Origin: a virus
Virus record (IMG/VR): IMGVR_UViG_3300042502_001849
Coordinates: 1 to 29,194 of that record
Length of the DNA stretch: 29,194 bases
Direction: 5' to 3' (one strand)
Shown: in pieces, positions 17,107 through 25,484 of the stretch
Layout: every line of letters begins with the position of its first letter
Position numbering within the stretch: position 1 is the stretch's first letter
Program-made: the position numbers and the translations under genes
The notes under the pieces: model-generated
Seen by the model: the letters and a program-made list of their open reading frames with translations, nothing else
What the model was told of the DNA's origin: nothing
Databases searched by the model: none

Positions 17107-19088
17107 GCCGCGCCCGCATCGCCATCGCCGCCACCGACGAAACCGGCGGCGCCTTCCAGAGCGTGCGCGCCAAGCTCGACACGCTCGGCACCCAGGCCAG
17201 CAGCGTGTCGGCGCGCTTCGCCGGCATCAGCGCCGGCGTGCTGGGCCTGCTGGGCAGTGCGGCGGCCTTCGGTGCCTTCATCCAGGGCGCCACCGAATCC
17301 GTCACCCGGCTGAAAGACCTGCAAGACGCCACCGGCAGCACCATCGAGCGCCTGAGCGGCATCACCAACCTGGCCGGCCGTGCGGGCCTGAGCTTCGAGA
17401 CGGTGAGCGGCGCGCTCGTGCGCTTCAATGCCGCGCTCAACTCGGCCAAGCCCAACAGCCCGGTGTCGCAGGCGCTCGAGCGGCTGGGCCTCAGCGTGCA
17501 GCAGCTGCGCGATCAAGACCCCGTCGACGCGCTGCAGTCGGTGGCCAAGGCGCTGGCCAACTTCGCCGACGACGGCAACAAGGCCCGCCTGGCTCAGGAG
17601 CTCTTCGGCCGCAGCATCGCGCAGGTGGCGCCGCTGCTCAAAGAGCTGGTCGAAGACGGGCAGCTGGTGGCCAGCGTCACCGATCGGCAGGCCGAGGCCT
17701 TCGACCAGCTCAGCAAGGCCGTGTCGCGCCTGTCGAGCAACTGGACGGTGCTGCAGCAGCGCCTGGGTGGCCCGGTGGTGGAAAGCCTGGCCAACGACGT
17801 GCAGCGCCTCAAGCTGGCGGGCGACGTGTTCGGCAGCACCGCGGCCGGCATCGGCGCGCTGGTGTCCGAGGGCCGGCGCTTCGCCAATGCAGGCGACGGC
17901 GTGGCCTTCTACACCGCCAAGCTGGCCGAGCTCAACCGCCAGCGCGCCGTGGTGGCCACCGAGCGCAACCCGCTGGCCCGGCGCAACCTGCTGGCCGGGC
18001 TCGATGCCGAAATCTCCAAGATCGGCAAGCTCGACGAGGTGTACCGCCGCTTGGCCCGGGCCACGCTGCCCGACCTGGGCCAAAGCGACCCGCGCGAGCT
18101 GGCGCGCCGCGGCCGTGGCAGCAGCGCGCTGCCGAGCGTCGGCGAGGCCAACGAACCGGGCGCCGACAACATCCGCAAGCAGACCAGCGCGCTCGACCAG
18201 TACACGCAAGGCCTGCGCGAGCAGCTGCTGGCCACGCAGCAGGTGAGCGCCGAAGAGCAGACCCGCATTGCCATCAACCGCGGCCTGCTCGGCGTGCTCG
18301 ACGCCAGCACCAAGGCCCAGGTGCTGGGCCTAGCCTCGGCGCTGGACAGCATCCGCGCGCAGCAATCATCGGCGCGCGCCTTCGAGGCGCTGCAGCAGGA
18401 GGGCCTGGCCGTCACGCGCAGCCTGCAGACCGAGCAGGAGCGCCTGGCTGAACAGGTGGCCCGGGCCGACGTGCTGGTTGCGGCCGGTGCCATCACCTGG
18501 GGCACCTACGGCCGCGCGGCCGTCGAGGGGCTGCAGCGGCTCACGAAGGAGGTCAACTCCATCCAGCTGCCGCGCCTGGAGGCGCTGGCCGAGCCGCTGC
18601 GTCAGGTGAGCGAGTTCGCCAGCCAGGCCGCCCGCAACATTCAGGACGCGCTCGGCGACAGCGTGCTGCAGGTCATCAAGGGCAACGCCGACGACATCGG
18701 CCAGATCTGGCAAGACCTGCTGCAGCGCATGGTGGCCCAGGCGCTGGCCGCCAAGCTGGGCGAGGCGCTCTTCGGCAACTACGGCAAAACGGGCGAGTTC
18801 GGCGGGTTGGCCGGCCTCATCGGCTCCAGCGTGTTCGGGGGCGCCCGTGCCAACGGTGGGCCAGTGATGGCCGGCCGCGCCTACCTGGTGGGCGAGCGCG
18901 GCCCCGAGATCGTGATGCCGGCGTCAGCCGGCACCGTGGTGCCCAACCACGCGCTGGGCGGCATGGCCGTCACCGTCAACGTGGCGGCCGGCGTCACCCG
19001 CGGCGAAGTCACCAACGCCGTGCAGCTGGGCATGCAGCACGTCGAATCCACCATCATGCAGCGGCTGCGCGCCGCCCGGGTGCTGTAG
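17103..19088 (+). CDS. Tail tape measure protein
   Basis: This 661-residue protein sets tail length and is carried in the tube until DNA ejection. The family start is ARIAIAATDETGGAFQSVRA. A Gly/Ala-rich hydrophobic segment lies near 40-62 (FAGISAGVLGLLGSAAAFGA). Long helical, Gln/Arg/Ala-rich stretches follow, with the tape-measure motif LAQELFGRSIAQVAPLLKEL (about 165-184). The C-terminal part has ARANGGPVMAGRAYLVGERG then PEIVMPASAGTVVPNHA, a very common ending in lambda-like tape measures. With about 0.15 nm per residue it predicts a tail near 100 nm, a family rule and not a measurement. The start overlaps the G-T stop (ATGA). Confidence 0.93.
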   Translation: MSRARIAIAATDETGGAFQSVRAKLDTLGTQASSVSARFAGISAGVLGLLGSAAAFGAFIQGATESVTRLKDLQDATGSTIERLSGITNLAGRAGLSFETVSGALVRFNAALNSAKPNSPVSQALERLGLSVQQLRDQDPVDALQSVAKALANFADDGNKARLAQELFGRSIAQVAPLLKELVEDGQLVASVTDRQAEAFDQLSKAVSRLSSNWTVLQQRLGGPVVESLANDVQRLKLAGDVFGSTAAGIGALVSEGRRFANAGDGVAFYTAKLAELNRQRAVVATERNPLARRNLLAGLDAEISKIGKLDEVYRRLARATLPDLGQSDPRELARRGRGSSALPSVGEANEPGADNIRKQTSALDQYTQGLREQLLATQQVSAEEQTRIAINRGLLGVLDASTKAQVLGLASALDSIRAQQSSARAFEALQQEGLAVTRSLQTEQERLAEQVARADVLVAAGAITWGTYGRAAVEGLQRLTKEVNSIQLPRLEALAEPLRQVSEFASQAARNIQDALGDSVLQVIKGNADDIGQIWQDLLQRMVAQALAAKLGEALFGNYGKTGEFGGLAGLIGSSVFGGARANGGPVMAGRAYLVGERGPEIVMPASAGTVVPNHALGGMAVTVNVAAGVTRGEVTNAVQLGMQHVESTIMQRLRAARVL

Positions 19089-19090
19089 CC

Positions 19091-20197
19091 ATGGCCACCA
19101 TCGACTGGCCGGCAGGCCTCATCCCCCAGGCGGCCGAGCTGTCGCTGCGCAAGTCGGGCGCGCAGTTCGCCAGCCCGTTCAACGGCACGCTGCAGGCTGT
19201 GGACTTCATCGGCGAGCGCTGGGTGCTCAGCTGCAGCCTGGCGCCGCAGTTTCAGCACGACCCGCGGGGTGTCGGCGTCTTCGCCAACACCCTGGCCGGC
19301 GGCGTCGAGCGCGTGCGCGTGTGGCCGTTCCACACCGGCGGCGTGCCGCGCGGCAGCCTGCGCGGCAACGTCACCGTGCGCACTGCCGGCGCTCGCGGCG
19401 ACACGTTGCTCAGAGTGCAGGGCGCCGTCTCCGCGCCCAACCTCATCAACGGCGGCGGCATGGAAATCGACATTGTTGACCTGGCGGTAGGTTGGACGGT
19501 GTTCTCGGCAGGTGCCACCGGCGTGGTGGCAGTGTCCGACTTTTCTGGCGTGCTCAGCCCGCGCTCGCAGAGCGTTTTTTGCACCGCGCTCGGAGCTTCC
19601 GACTCTGACCGCATCGGCATCTACAAGCTCGACATCCCCGTGCAAGCCGGCGCGCCTTACACGCTGGCGGCCAGCATGATCGGGCCATTCGTCACGCTTA
19701 GTGCGCAGGTCTTGTGGTACGACGCTGGCGGCGCGCAGATAACCGGCAACACCACTAGCGTGGCTGGTGAGGGCGGGAGTTTTCAGCGGCTCGTTGTGTC
19801 AGCCGTTGCGCCGCCGCTGGCTGTCAAGGCTGGCATCTTTCTGTTTTGCAGCGCGCGCTCAAGTGGGCCCGCTGCATCCTCGTTTGGCGCGGACAATGTG
19901 CAGTTTGAGCAGGCGCCGGCTGCCACGGCGTTCGCCGGTTCGCCTACCCTGCGCGCGGGCGACTTCATCGGCTGCGGCGGCCAGCTCTTCCAAGTAGCCA
20001 GCGACTACACGCTGCTCGACGACGGCACCGGCGACATTCCGCTCATCAACCGCGTGCGCGGCACCATCGCCATCAACAGCCCCGTCACCTGGTATCGCCC
20101 CAGCTGCGAGATGGTGCTGCCCGCCATGCAGGCCGGCCCCGTGCGCCGCCCGGGCGTCATCGAGAGCACCGCGCTCGACCTCGTGGAGGTCTGGTAA
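19091..20197 (+). CDS. Distal tail/minor tail protein with an inserted carbohydrate-binding-like domain
   Basis: This 368-residue protein follows the tape measure, where lambda has minor tail proteins gpM/gpL. The ends look like one conserved tail protein: residues 1-112 (TIDWPAGLIPQAAELSLRKS, FNGTLQAVDFIGERWVLSCS) and 282-368 (LRAGDFIGCGGQLFQVASDY, LINRVRGTIAINSPVTWYRP, LPAMQAGPVRRPGVIESTAL). Residues about 113-281 read as a separate beta-sandwich like carbohydrate-binding modules: APNLINGGGMEI, VFSAGATGVVAVSDF, APYTLAASMIGPF, AQVLWYDAGGAQI, FGADNVQFEQAPA. The matching DNA (about 19427-19933) is visibly less GC-rich. The insertion probably adds a glycan contact at the tail tip. The stop TAA overlaps the next ATG (TAATG). 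Confidence 0.78.
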   Translation: MATIDWPAGLIPQAAELSLRKSGAQFASPFNGTLQAVDFIGERWVLSCSLAPQFQHDPRGVGVFANTLAGGVERVRVWPFHTGGVPRGSLRGNVTVRTAGARGDTLLRVQGAVSAPNLINGGGMEIDIVDLAVGWTVFSAGATGVVAVSDFSGVLSPRSQSVFCTALGASDSDRIGIYKLDIPVQAGAPYTLAASMIGPFVTLSAQVLWYDAGGAQITGNTTSVAGEGGSFQRLVVSAVAPPLAVKAGIFLFCSARSSGPAASSFGADNVQFEQAPAATAFAGSPTLRAGDFIGCGGQLFQVASDYTLLDDGTGDIPLINRVRGTIAINSPVTWYRPSCEMVLPAMQAGPVRRPGVIESTALDLVEVW

Positions 20198-20763
20198 TGC
20201 GCAGCGTGGCCGCGCCCGCGCAGGCGGTGCTGGCCGGGCCGGTGGTGCCCATGGCGCTGCTGCTCGATCTGGCCTTCGACCCGCCGGTGCGCCTGTGCAC
20301 CGGCAGCGTGGCCATCTCGTGGGCGGGCAATCTCTACTTCGGCACCGGCACGCTCGGCGCGGTGGAGGCCGTCACCGACGAAGTGCAGAGCACCCAGGGC
20401 CTGCGCTTCACCCTCAGCGGCGTGCCGCTCGACAGCATCGCCCTGGCGCTGAGCGAGCAGGTGCGCGGCACCGGCTGCGTGCTGCGCCTGGTGGTGCTCG
20501 ACCCCACCACCCACGCCGTGCTCGACGCGCCGACCATCTTCACCGGCACGCTCGACAGCATGCCCATCAGCCACGGCGCTGAAGACTGCACTATCGGCGT
20601 GGTGGCCGTGCACCGCGGCGACACCTTCCGCCGCCCCAAGCCGCTGCGCTACACCGACGGCGACCAGCAGCGCCTGCACCCCGGCGACACCAGCCTGCGC
20701 TACGTGCTCAGCCAGGCCCAGGTGCAGGACCGCTGGCCCGCCGCGGCCTACTTCCGCCAATGA
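20197..20763 (+). CDS. Minor tail (hub) protein
   Basis: This 188-residue protein lies between the distal tail protein and the peptidase-like tail protein. It begins with AQAVLAGPVVPMALLLDLAF then DPPVRLCTGSVAISWAGNLY, continues FGTGTLGAVEAVTDEVQSTQ and ends TDGDQQRLHPGDTSLRYVLS. These segments resemble baseplate hub proteins of lambda-like tails (gpL position; DUF2163-like pattern). No enzyme motif is seen. It shares bases with the upstream stop (TAATG) and overlaps the next gene by 4 bp (ATGA). Confidence 0.7.
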   Translation: MRSVAAPAQAVLAGPVVPMALLLDLAFDPPVRLCTGSVAISWAGNLYFGTGTLGAVEAVTDEVQSTQGLRFTLSGVPLDSIALALSEQVRGTGCVLRLVVLDPTTHAVLDAPTIFTGTLDSMPISHGAEDCTIGVVAVHRGDTFRRPKPLRYTDGDQQRLHPGDTSLRYVLSQAQVQDRWPAAAYFRQ

Positions 20764-21212
20764 GCCCGCACCTGCCCACCCAGCGCCTGCGCGACTGGCC
20801 CGAGCGGCTGGCCGCCCTGTTCGCCGCGCGCGAGGCGCAGCCCTTCGAGTGGGGCGTGCACGACTGCTGCCTCTTTGCCGCCGACGCCGTGCTGGCCGTG
20901 ACGGGCCACGACCCCGCTGCCGACCTGCGCGGCACGTACAGCACCGCCGCCGAGGCCGCGCGCGTGCTGGCCCGCTTCGGTGGCGTGGCGGGCGTGGCCA
21001 TCCGCCGCGCCGGCCGCGTGGTGCCCGTGGCGCTGGCCCAGCCGGGTGACGTGGGCTTGAGCCAGCACGACCCCGAGCGCCCCGCGCTGGCCGTGTGGGG
21101 TGGTGCCGCCTGGCACGCGGCGGCGCCGCTGGGCGTGGTGGCCGTGCCGGCCGATGCCGTGGTGCGCGCCTGGCGCTGCACGGCGCAGCCGATGGAGATG
21201 CCCAGTGCCTGA
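20760..21212 (+). CDS. Tail tip assembly protein with NlpC/P60-like cysteine peptidase fold, gpK-like
   Basis: This 150-residue protein has the segment PFEWGVHDCCLFAADAVLAV (about 28-47), typical of the gpK/DUF6950 group of small NlpC/P60-related tail proteins. One of the paired cysteines in HDCC is the likely nucleophile. A possible partner histidine lies in VWGGAAWHAAAPLGVVAVP. Such proteins sit at the tail tip and may cut peptidoglycan during DNA entry or aid tip assembly. The gene order hub, gpK-like, J-like is the normal lambda-like one. It overlaps the preceding gene by 4 bp and the next by 8 bp. Confidence 0.78.
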   Translation: MSPHLPTQRLRDWPERLAALFAAREAQPFEWGVHDCCLFAADAVLAVTGHDPAADLRGTYSTAAEAARVLARFGGVAGVAIRRAGRVVPVALAQPGDVGLSQHDPERPALAVWGGAAWHAAAPLGVVAVPADAVVRAWRCTAQPMEMPSA

Positions 21213-24200
21213 AACCGTCGCAGCCTGGATCGCTACCAACACGCTGACGGCTACCAGCGTGCTGACGGCGGCGCAGATCACCACGCTCACTTACACGGCG
21301 TTTGCGGTGGCCAGCATCGGCTACGGCAACCACCAGCGCCGCAAGCAGCAGCGCGCCGCGCGCGATGCGTTCAATGCCAGCGTGTCCGACCGCCTGGTGA
21401 TGACCGCCACCGCCCAGGCCGCGCGCAGCCGCGTCTATGGCCGCGTGCGCAACGTCGACGGCGTGCTCTTCAAGCAGACCCACGGCACCAACAGCGAGTT
21501 CTACACGCTGGTGGTGGCGGTGGCCGGCCACCAGGTCGACGCCATCGAGGAAATCTGGTTCGACGACAAGCCCGTCACGCTCGACGGCTCGGGCAACGTC
21601 ACCAGCGCTCCGTACTCCATCACCACGCGCGAATCGCTCACCGTGACGATGCCGGTGTCGGGCGGCTCGGGCAGCGTGGTGCTGCCCGGCGTGCCAGTGG
21701 CGGGCACCACGCCGGTGGCAGTGTTCACCACCAACCCGGGCACCGACTCGGCCACCGACATCACCCTGGCCGGCTCGCTGGCCGGCACCACCTTCAGCGT
21801 GAGCGGCGCGCCGATCGACGGCGACTGGCGCGTGTCGTTCGAGCTCGAGACGACCAGCAGCAAGGCCCGCGTGCGCGCCTTCACCGGCGCCCCGGGCCAA
21901 AACCTCTACCCGGACTTGCAGCCCCTGGTGGGCGCGGCCGTGCAGACGTCTGACCGCTTCGAGGGCATCGCCTGCCTGCTGGTAACCCTGCAGTTCGATC
22001 AAGACGCCTTCCCGGGCGGCGTGCCCAGCATCACCGCCGTCATGCGCGGCGCGCGCGTGTTCGACCCGCGCACCAGCACCACCGCCTGGACGGAGAACCC
22101 CGCGCTCATCGCCCGCGACTGGGCGCTCTACGCCTACGGCGGCGGCTGCGTCACGGCCGAGATCAACGAGCCCGCCTTCGCGGCAGCGGCCAATGCGTGC
22201 GACGTGTCGACCACCTTTGCGCTGCCCAGCGGCGGCCCGGTGGTGCTGCCGCTGTACCAGGCCGGCATCGTCATCCCGCTCGACAGCAACCCCGACGAAG
22301 CGCTGAGCGAAATCTGCGAGGCCATGGCCGGCCAATGGGGCTGGGCCGGCGGCCGGCTGAGCGTGCGCGCGGGCGTGTACCGCGCGCCGGTGGCCAGCAT
22401 CACCGAAGACTGGGTCACCAGCGCCGAGGCCATCCAGGTGACGCCCGGCGCCACCACGGCCGACGCCGTGAACATCATGCGCCCCACCTACGCCGACGCG
22501 GCCCAGGGCTGGGTGCAGACCCCCGGCCCCGAGGTGCGCGCCGACAGCTACGTGGCCGCCGACGGCCGCGATCTGCCCACCGAGCTGCAGCTGGGCGGCG
22601 TCACCCGCGCGGTGCATGCGCAGCACGTGTGCGGCGTGCTGCTGCGCGAGGCGCGCGAGGGCCTCACGCTGACGCTGCCGTGCAACCTGCGGGCGTACAG
22701 CCTCGAGCTCTTCGACGTGGTCAGCGTCACCCTGCCGCGCTTCGGCTGGGCCGGGAAGCTCTTCGAGGTGATGGGCTGGCGCTTCAGCCTCACCGGCGGC
22801 GTGCTGCTCACCCTGCGCGAAACCGCCGCGGCCATCTACACGCCCGACGCCGTCTTCGACCTGCTCAACACGTCGCCCAACACCGGCCTGCCGCGGCCCA
22901 CGGCGCCGCCGGCCATCACCGGCCTGGCCGCCACCAGCGGCGGCGTGGCGCAGGTCGACGGCAGCAGCATGGCCCGCATCCGCGTCACGTGGGACGCCGT
23001 GGCCAGCGAGGCCGTGCGCCAGAGCGGCGGCATCGAGGTGCAGGTGGCCGAGGTGTACGGCGGCCTGCCCACCGGCGACTGGCCCACCATCGCCCCGCTG
23101 GCCGGCCGGGCGGTGGCGGCGGATGTCTTCGGCCAACGCATCGGCCGCCTGGTCGCCATCCGCGCGCGCGCCGTCAACACGCTGGGCATGCGCAGCCCGT
23201 GGCGGCAGATCACGCACCTGGTGAGCGGGCGGCGTGCGCCCATCATCTGGCGCCAGGCCAGCGCGCCCAGCGGCAGCAGCGTGCAGAACGGCGACGAGTG
23301 GGTCGACACCGACGACGGCAACCGCCGGTATGTGCGCGAGGGTGGGGCGTGGGTGGACGTGCGCGATGCCGGCATCGCCGCCGCCCTGGCCAGCGCCGCG
23401 GCCGCGCAGGCCACCGCCGACGGCAAGATCGACAGCTTCTGGCAGACCACCGCGCCCGGCTCGGCCAGCGAGGGGGATATCTGGTTCGACACCGACGACG
23501 GGCTGCGCCAGTACCGCTACACCAGCGGCAGCTGGGTGGTGGCCGCCGACACGCGCATCGGCACGGCCATCAGCAGCGCCGCCACCGCGCAGGCCACGGC
23601 CGACGGCAAGGTGCGCACCTTCGTGGGCACCAGCGCGCCCACGGCTGAGGCGGTGGGGGATCTGTGGATCGACACGGCCAACGGCAACCGCATCAACCGC
23701 TGGAGCGGCTCGGCGTGGGTGCAGGTGCCGGTGGGGACGGGTGGGCTTGCTGCTGCGGCGGCGACAGAAATTCTCACTGTGCCGACCAGCGCCAGCTCCT
23801 ACCCCAAAGGAGACCGCGGCGGCCCAGTGCTGATGGATGGGGTTGAGTTCACGCCGTCGGTGAACTCGGTGGCTGAAGTCACCATGAAGTTGGACGGCTC
23901 TTTGACAAGTGCGAGTGCCGGCGACTGGGGCATCGGGACAGTCGGCATTGCCTGCCAGCCGACCTCGGCGCTGACAAGTCTAGGTGACGGCGAATACCTC
24001 TTCCCGGCGGCCGACCTTACGGACCTGAACAAGGTGCAAGCCACCTCGTCAATGACCCGCACGCGGGCGGCATACACGCTCGCGGCTCGCTTCAATGTTG
24101 TCGCTGGCACCACATACCGCATCGGCGGCTACTGGAAAGGCGACGAGCCTAGCGTCTTTGTCTTCTACGAGCCGGTCATCCATAAGGCGCCCGACCTGTA

Positions 24201-24222
24201 CGTCACCCTGATCAAACGCTAA
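21205..24222 (+). CDS. Tail tip/host specificity protein, J-like
   Basis: This 1005-residue protein is the central tail-tip protein. The chosen start is GTG 21205, with GGAG at 21194-21197 seven bases before it. The frame is open further upstream but there overlaps the gpK-like gene. Early residues are hydrophobic (TAYTLTAFAVASIGYGNHQR-like, about 30-50). Family-like core segments are RVRNVDGVLFKQTHGTNSEF, EIWFDDKPVTLDGSG, FDPRTSTTAWTENPALIARD and the FN3-like VRVTWDA region near 590-680. Residues about 682-845 hold 61-residue tandem repeats. The last 150 residues form a separate domain in less GC-rich DNA, probably the receptor-contacting end. The length is similar to lambda J (1132). Confidence 0.88.
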   Translation: MPETVAAWIATNTLTATSVLTAAQITTLTYTAFAVASIGYGNHQRRKQQRAARDAFNASVSDRLVMTATAQAARSRVYGRVRNVDGVLFKQTHGTNSEFYTLVVAVAGHQVDAIEEIWFDDKPVTLDGSGNVTSAPYSITTRESLTVTMPVSGGSGSVVLPGVPVAGTTPVAVFTTNPGTDSATDITLAGSLAGTTFSVSGAPIDGDWRVSFELETTSSKARVRAFTGAPGQNLYPDLQPLVGAAVQTSDRFEGIACLLVTLQFDQDAFPGGVPSITAVMRGARVFDPRTSTTAWTENPALIARDWALYAYGGGCVTAEINEPAFAAAANACDVSTTFALPSGGPVVLPLYQAGIVIPLDSNPDEALSEICEAMAGQWGWAGGRLSVRAGVYRAPVASITEDWVTSAEAIQVTPGATTADAVNIMRPTYADAAQGWVQTPGPEVRADSYVAADGRDLPTELQLGGVTRAVHAQHVCGVLLREAREGLTLTLPCNLRAYSLELFDVVSVTLPRFGWAGKLFEVMGWRFSLTGGVLLTLRETAAAIYTPDAVFDLLNTSPNTGLPRPTAPPAITGLAATSGGVAQVDGSSMARIRVTWDAVASEAVRQSGGIEVQVAEVYGGLPTGDWPTIAPLAGRAVAADVFGQRIGRLVAIRARAVNTLGMRSPWRQITHLVSGRRAPIIWRQASAPSGSSVQNGDEWVDTDDGNRRYVREGGAWVDVRDAGIAAALASAAAAQATADGKIDSFWQTTAPGSASEGDIWFDTDDGLRQYRYTSGSWVVAADTRIGTAISSAATAQATADGKVRTFVGTSAPTAEAVGDLWIDTANGNRINRWSGSAWVQVPVGTGGLAAAAATEILTVPTSASSYPKGDRGGPVLMDGVEFTPSVNSVAEVTMKLDGSLTSASAGDWGIGTVGIACQPTSALTSLGDGEYLFPAADLTDLNKVQATSSMTRTRAAYTLAARFNVVAGTTYRIGGYWKGDEPSVFVFYEPVIHKAPDLYVTLIKR
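23248..23733 (+). repeat. Tandem 183-bp repeats inside the J-like gene
   Basis: Units start near 23248, 23431 and 23614 with an exact 183-bp (61-residue) period; the third is partial. Aligned landmarks are GDEWVDTDDGNRRY (23290), GDIWFDTDDGLRQY (23473) and GDLWIDTANGNRIN (23656). Each is followed by GxWV/AWV and, in the first two, a helix ending AQATADGK. The units keep the reading frame and probably build a repetitive stalk before the C-terminal domain. Confidence 0.85.
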
Positions 24223-24237
24223 CCCTGGAGCCCTCCC

Positions 24238-24384
24238 ATGATCGAAACCCTGCTTTTCCTGTCCGGCGCTGTGGCCGGCATCCTGTTCGCCGCCTTGCGC
24301 ATGCGCGTGCCCGGTGAGCCCTGGCTCGACACGCTGCTGCGCCCGCTCAGCGGCGGCGGCCCGCGCCCGGGTACGCCGCGATGA
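24238..24384 (+). CDS. Small membrane protein, 48 residues
   Basis: This short gene opens the lysis block. It begins MIETLLFLSGAVAGILFAAL, one clear N-terminal transmembrane segment (about 4-20), then a short polar tail rich in Gly, Pro and Arg. GGAG (about 24227-24230) precedes ATG 24238. The stop overlaps the next start (ATGA, 24381-24384), which supports translation. It could be a holin accessory or an antiholin-like peptide. No family was recognised. Confidence 0.6.
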   Translation: MIETLLFLSGAVAGILFAALRMRVPGEPWLDTLLRPLSGGGPRPGTPR

Positions 24385-24785
24385 CGCCGGCACGCCGCTA
24401 CCTGCCAGAGGCTGCCGGCCTGCTGTTGGTGGGTGGCGTGGCCCAGTACGCCTGGAAACAGGCCGCCATCGACGCGCAGGTCGACGTCTGGAACATCAGC
24501 CAGGCCATGGTGGTGCTGGTGCTGCTGGGCATGGTCTGCAACGCCTACCGCAGCGGCTGGGTGTGGGCCTGCGCCGCGCTGGTGGCAGTGTGGCAGGCGC
24601 TCACCGTCGGCTGCTCGATGCTGTGGCTGGCCGCGCCATGGCCGGTGCTGCCGGGGCAGGAGCAGTGCAGCGCCCGCTTCGACGTGCCGCTGGGCGCCAT
24701 CGGCCTGTGGCTGCTGCTGCTGCTGGCCGCGGCGATGTCGCAGCGGCTCAAACAACCAAATGGAGGTGGCCATGGCGCCCGATGA
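24381..24785 (+). CDS. Multi-span membrane protein of the lysis block
   Basis: This 134-residue protein has about four transmembrane segments: near 11-26 (AAGLLLVGGVAQYAW), 42-56 (AMVVLVLLGMVCNAY), 61-82 (VWACAALVAVWQALTVG) and 104-122 (LGAIGLWLLLLLAAAM). It ends in a basic tail. It overlaps the previous gene (ATGA) and the next by 14 bp. Membrane proteins before a phage endolysin are often holins or antiholins, but I cannot place this one in a named class. Residues CSMLWLAAPWPVLPGQEQC might form a periplasmic disulfide-linked loop. Confidence 0.7.
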   Translation: MTPARRYLPEAAGLLLVGGVAQYAWKQAAIDAQVDVWNISQAMVVLVLLGMVCNAYRSGWVWACAALVAVWQALTVGCSMLWLAAPWPVLPGQEQCSARFDVPLGAIGLWLLLLLAAAMSQRLKQPNGGGHGAR

Positions 24786-25191
24786 ACAAGTGCCCGGCAT
24801 CGTGTCGTTGGCCGTGCTGCTGGCCACGGCCGCCCTGGGGCCCGACTTCGCGCTGGCCGTCGGTGCCTACGGCGCCATCATGCTGGGCTGGTTCGGCGGC
24901 GTGATGGTGGGTGTGTGGCGCATGCCGCCGGTGTCGCGCGGGCACCTCGTCACCTTCGTGGTGGCCTCGCTGGTGGCCACCCTGGGCATCACCGTGCCCA
25001 CGGCGCAGGTGCTGACCGGCGTGCTGAGTTCCATGGTCCCGGCGGCTGCAGTCGTGCAGCCCACGGGGCTGCTGCTGCCGGTGGCGTTTTTGCTGCCGGC
25101 GATCGGGCATAGCTGGGTAGACGTGGCGCGATGGGTGTGGAGCCTGCGACGCCGCGCGGAACCCCGGCGCAATGAGGGCGATTCACCATGA
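24772..25191 (+). CDS. Putative holin
   Basis: This 139-residue protein has three or four transmembrane segments: about 8-24, 26-44 (AVGAYGAIMLGWFGGVMVG), 58-82 (HLVTFVVASLVATLGITV) and 95-113 (GLLLPVAFLLPAIGH). A basic C-terminal tail follows (SLRRRAEPRRNEG), a common holin feature. A strong ribosome binding site (GGAGG 24762-24766) supports ATG 24772, although an in-frame ATG at 24760 exists. Of the four membrane proteins before the endolysin this is the best holin candidate by topology and translation signal. It overlaps the next gene by 4 bp. Confidence 0.65.
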   Translation: MAPDEQVPGIVSLAVLLATAALGPDFALAVGAYGAIMLGWFGGVMVGVWRMPPVSRGHLVTFVVASLVATLGITVPTAQVLTGVLSSMVPAAAVVQPTGLLLPVAFLLPAIGHSWVDVARWVWSLRRRAEPRRNEGDSP

Positions 25192-25484
25192 CCATCACCG
25201 TGTGCACGGCCATGCTGCTGATGGCGGGCCTGTGGAGCGTGCTGTGCCGCGTCAATCAGATGCAGCGCGGCGTCACAGACCCGGCCGTCTTCGGCTCACA
25301 CCTCGTCATAGGCCTGGGGCTGGCCGGCGGCCTGTTCCTACCGGGTGAGGCGGGCAAGTTCGCCCTGGCGCTTGGCGTTGCCGTGTACCTGCTGGCCGGC
25401 GCCTGGCGGTGGCGCTACGCCGCGCCGGCGGGTACGCGCGTGGACTCGGCGCACGGCGATCTGCAGGAGGCAGAGAAATCATGA
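25188..25484 (+). CDS. Small membrane protein of the lysis block
   Basis: This 98-residue protein has about three transmembrane segments (5-20, 37-53, 58-73) and a short charged tail (DSAHGDLQEAEKS). The 3' end carries the ribosome binding site of the endolysin gene (CAGGAGG). Start and stop overlap both neighbours (ATGA). The topology N-out with three spans would fit a class I holin or a holin partner. No named family was recognised. Confidence 0.65.
   Translation: MTITVCTAMLLMAGLWSVLCRVNQMQRGVTDPAVFGSHLVIGLGLAGGLFLPGEAGKFALALGVAVYLLAGAWRWRYAAPAGTRVDSAHGDLQEAEKS

Noticed and set aside
21100-21204. Earlier ATG for the J-like gene
   Set aside because: It would overlap the gpK-like gene by over 100 bp. 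GTG 21205 has a well-spaced GGAG.
20005-23217. 1070-codon minus-strand ORF and other very long antisense ORFs
   Set aside because: GC-rich coding regions leave antisense frames open. The products are His/Arg/Gly/Ala-rich without domains, and the plus-strand genes are clear.
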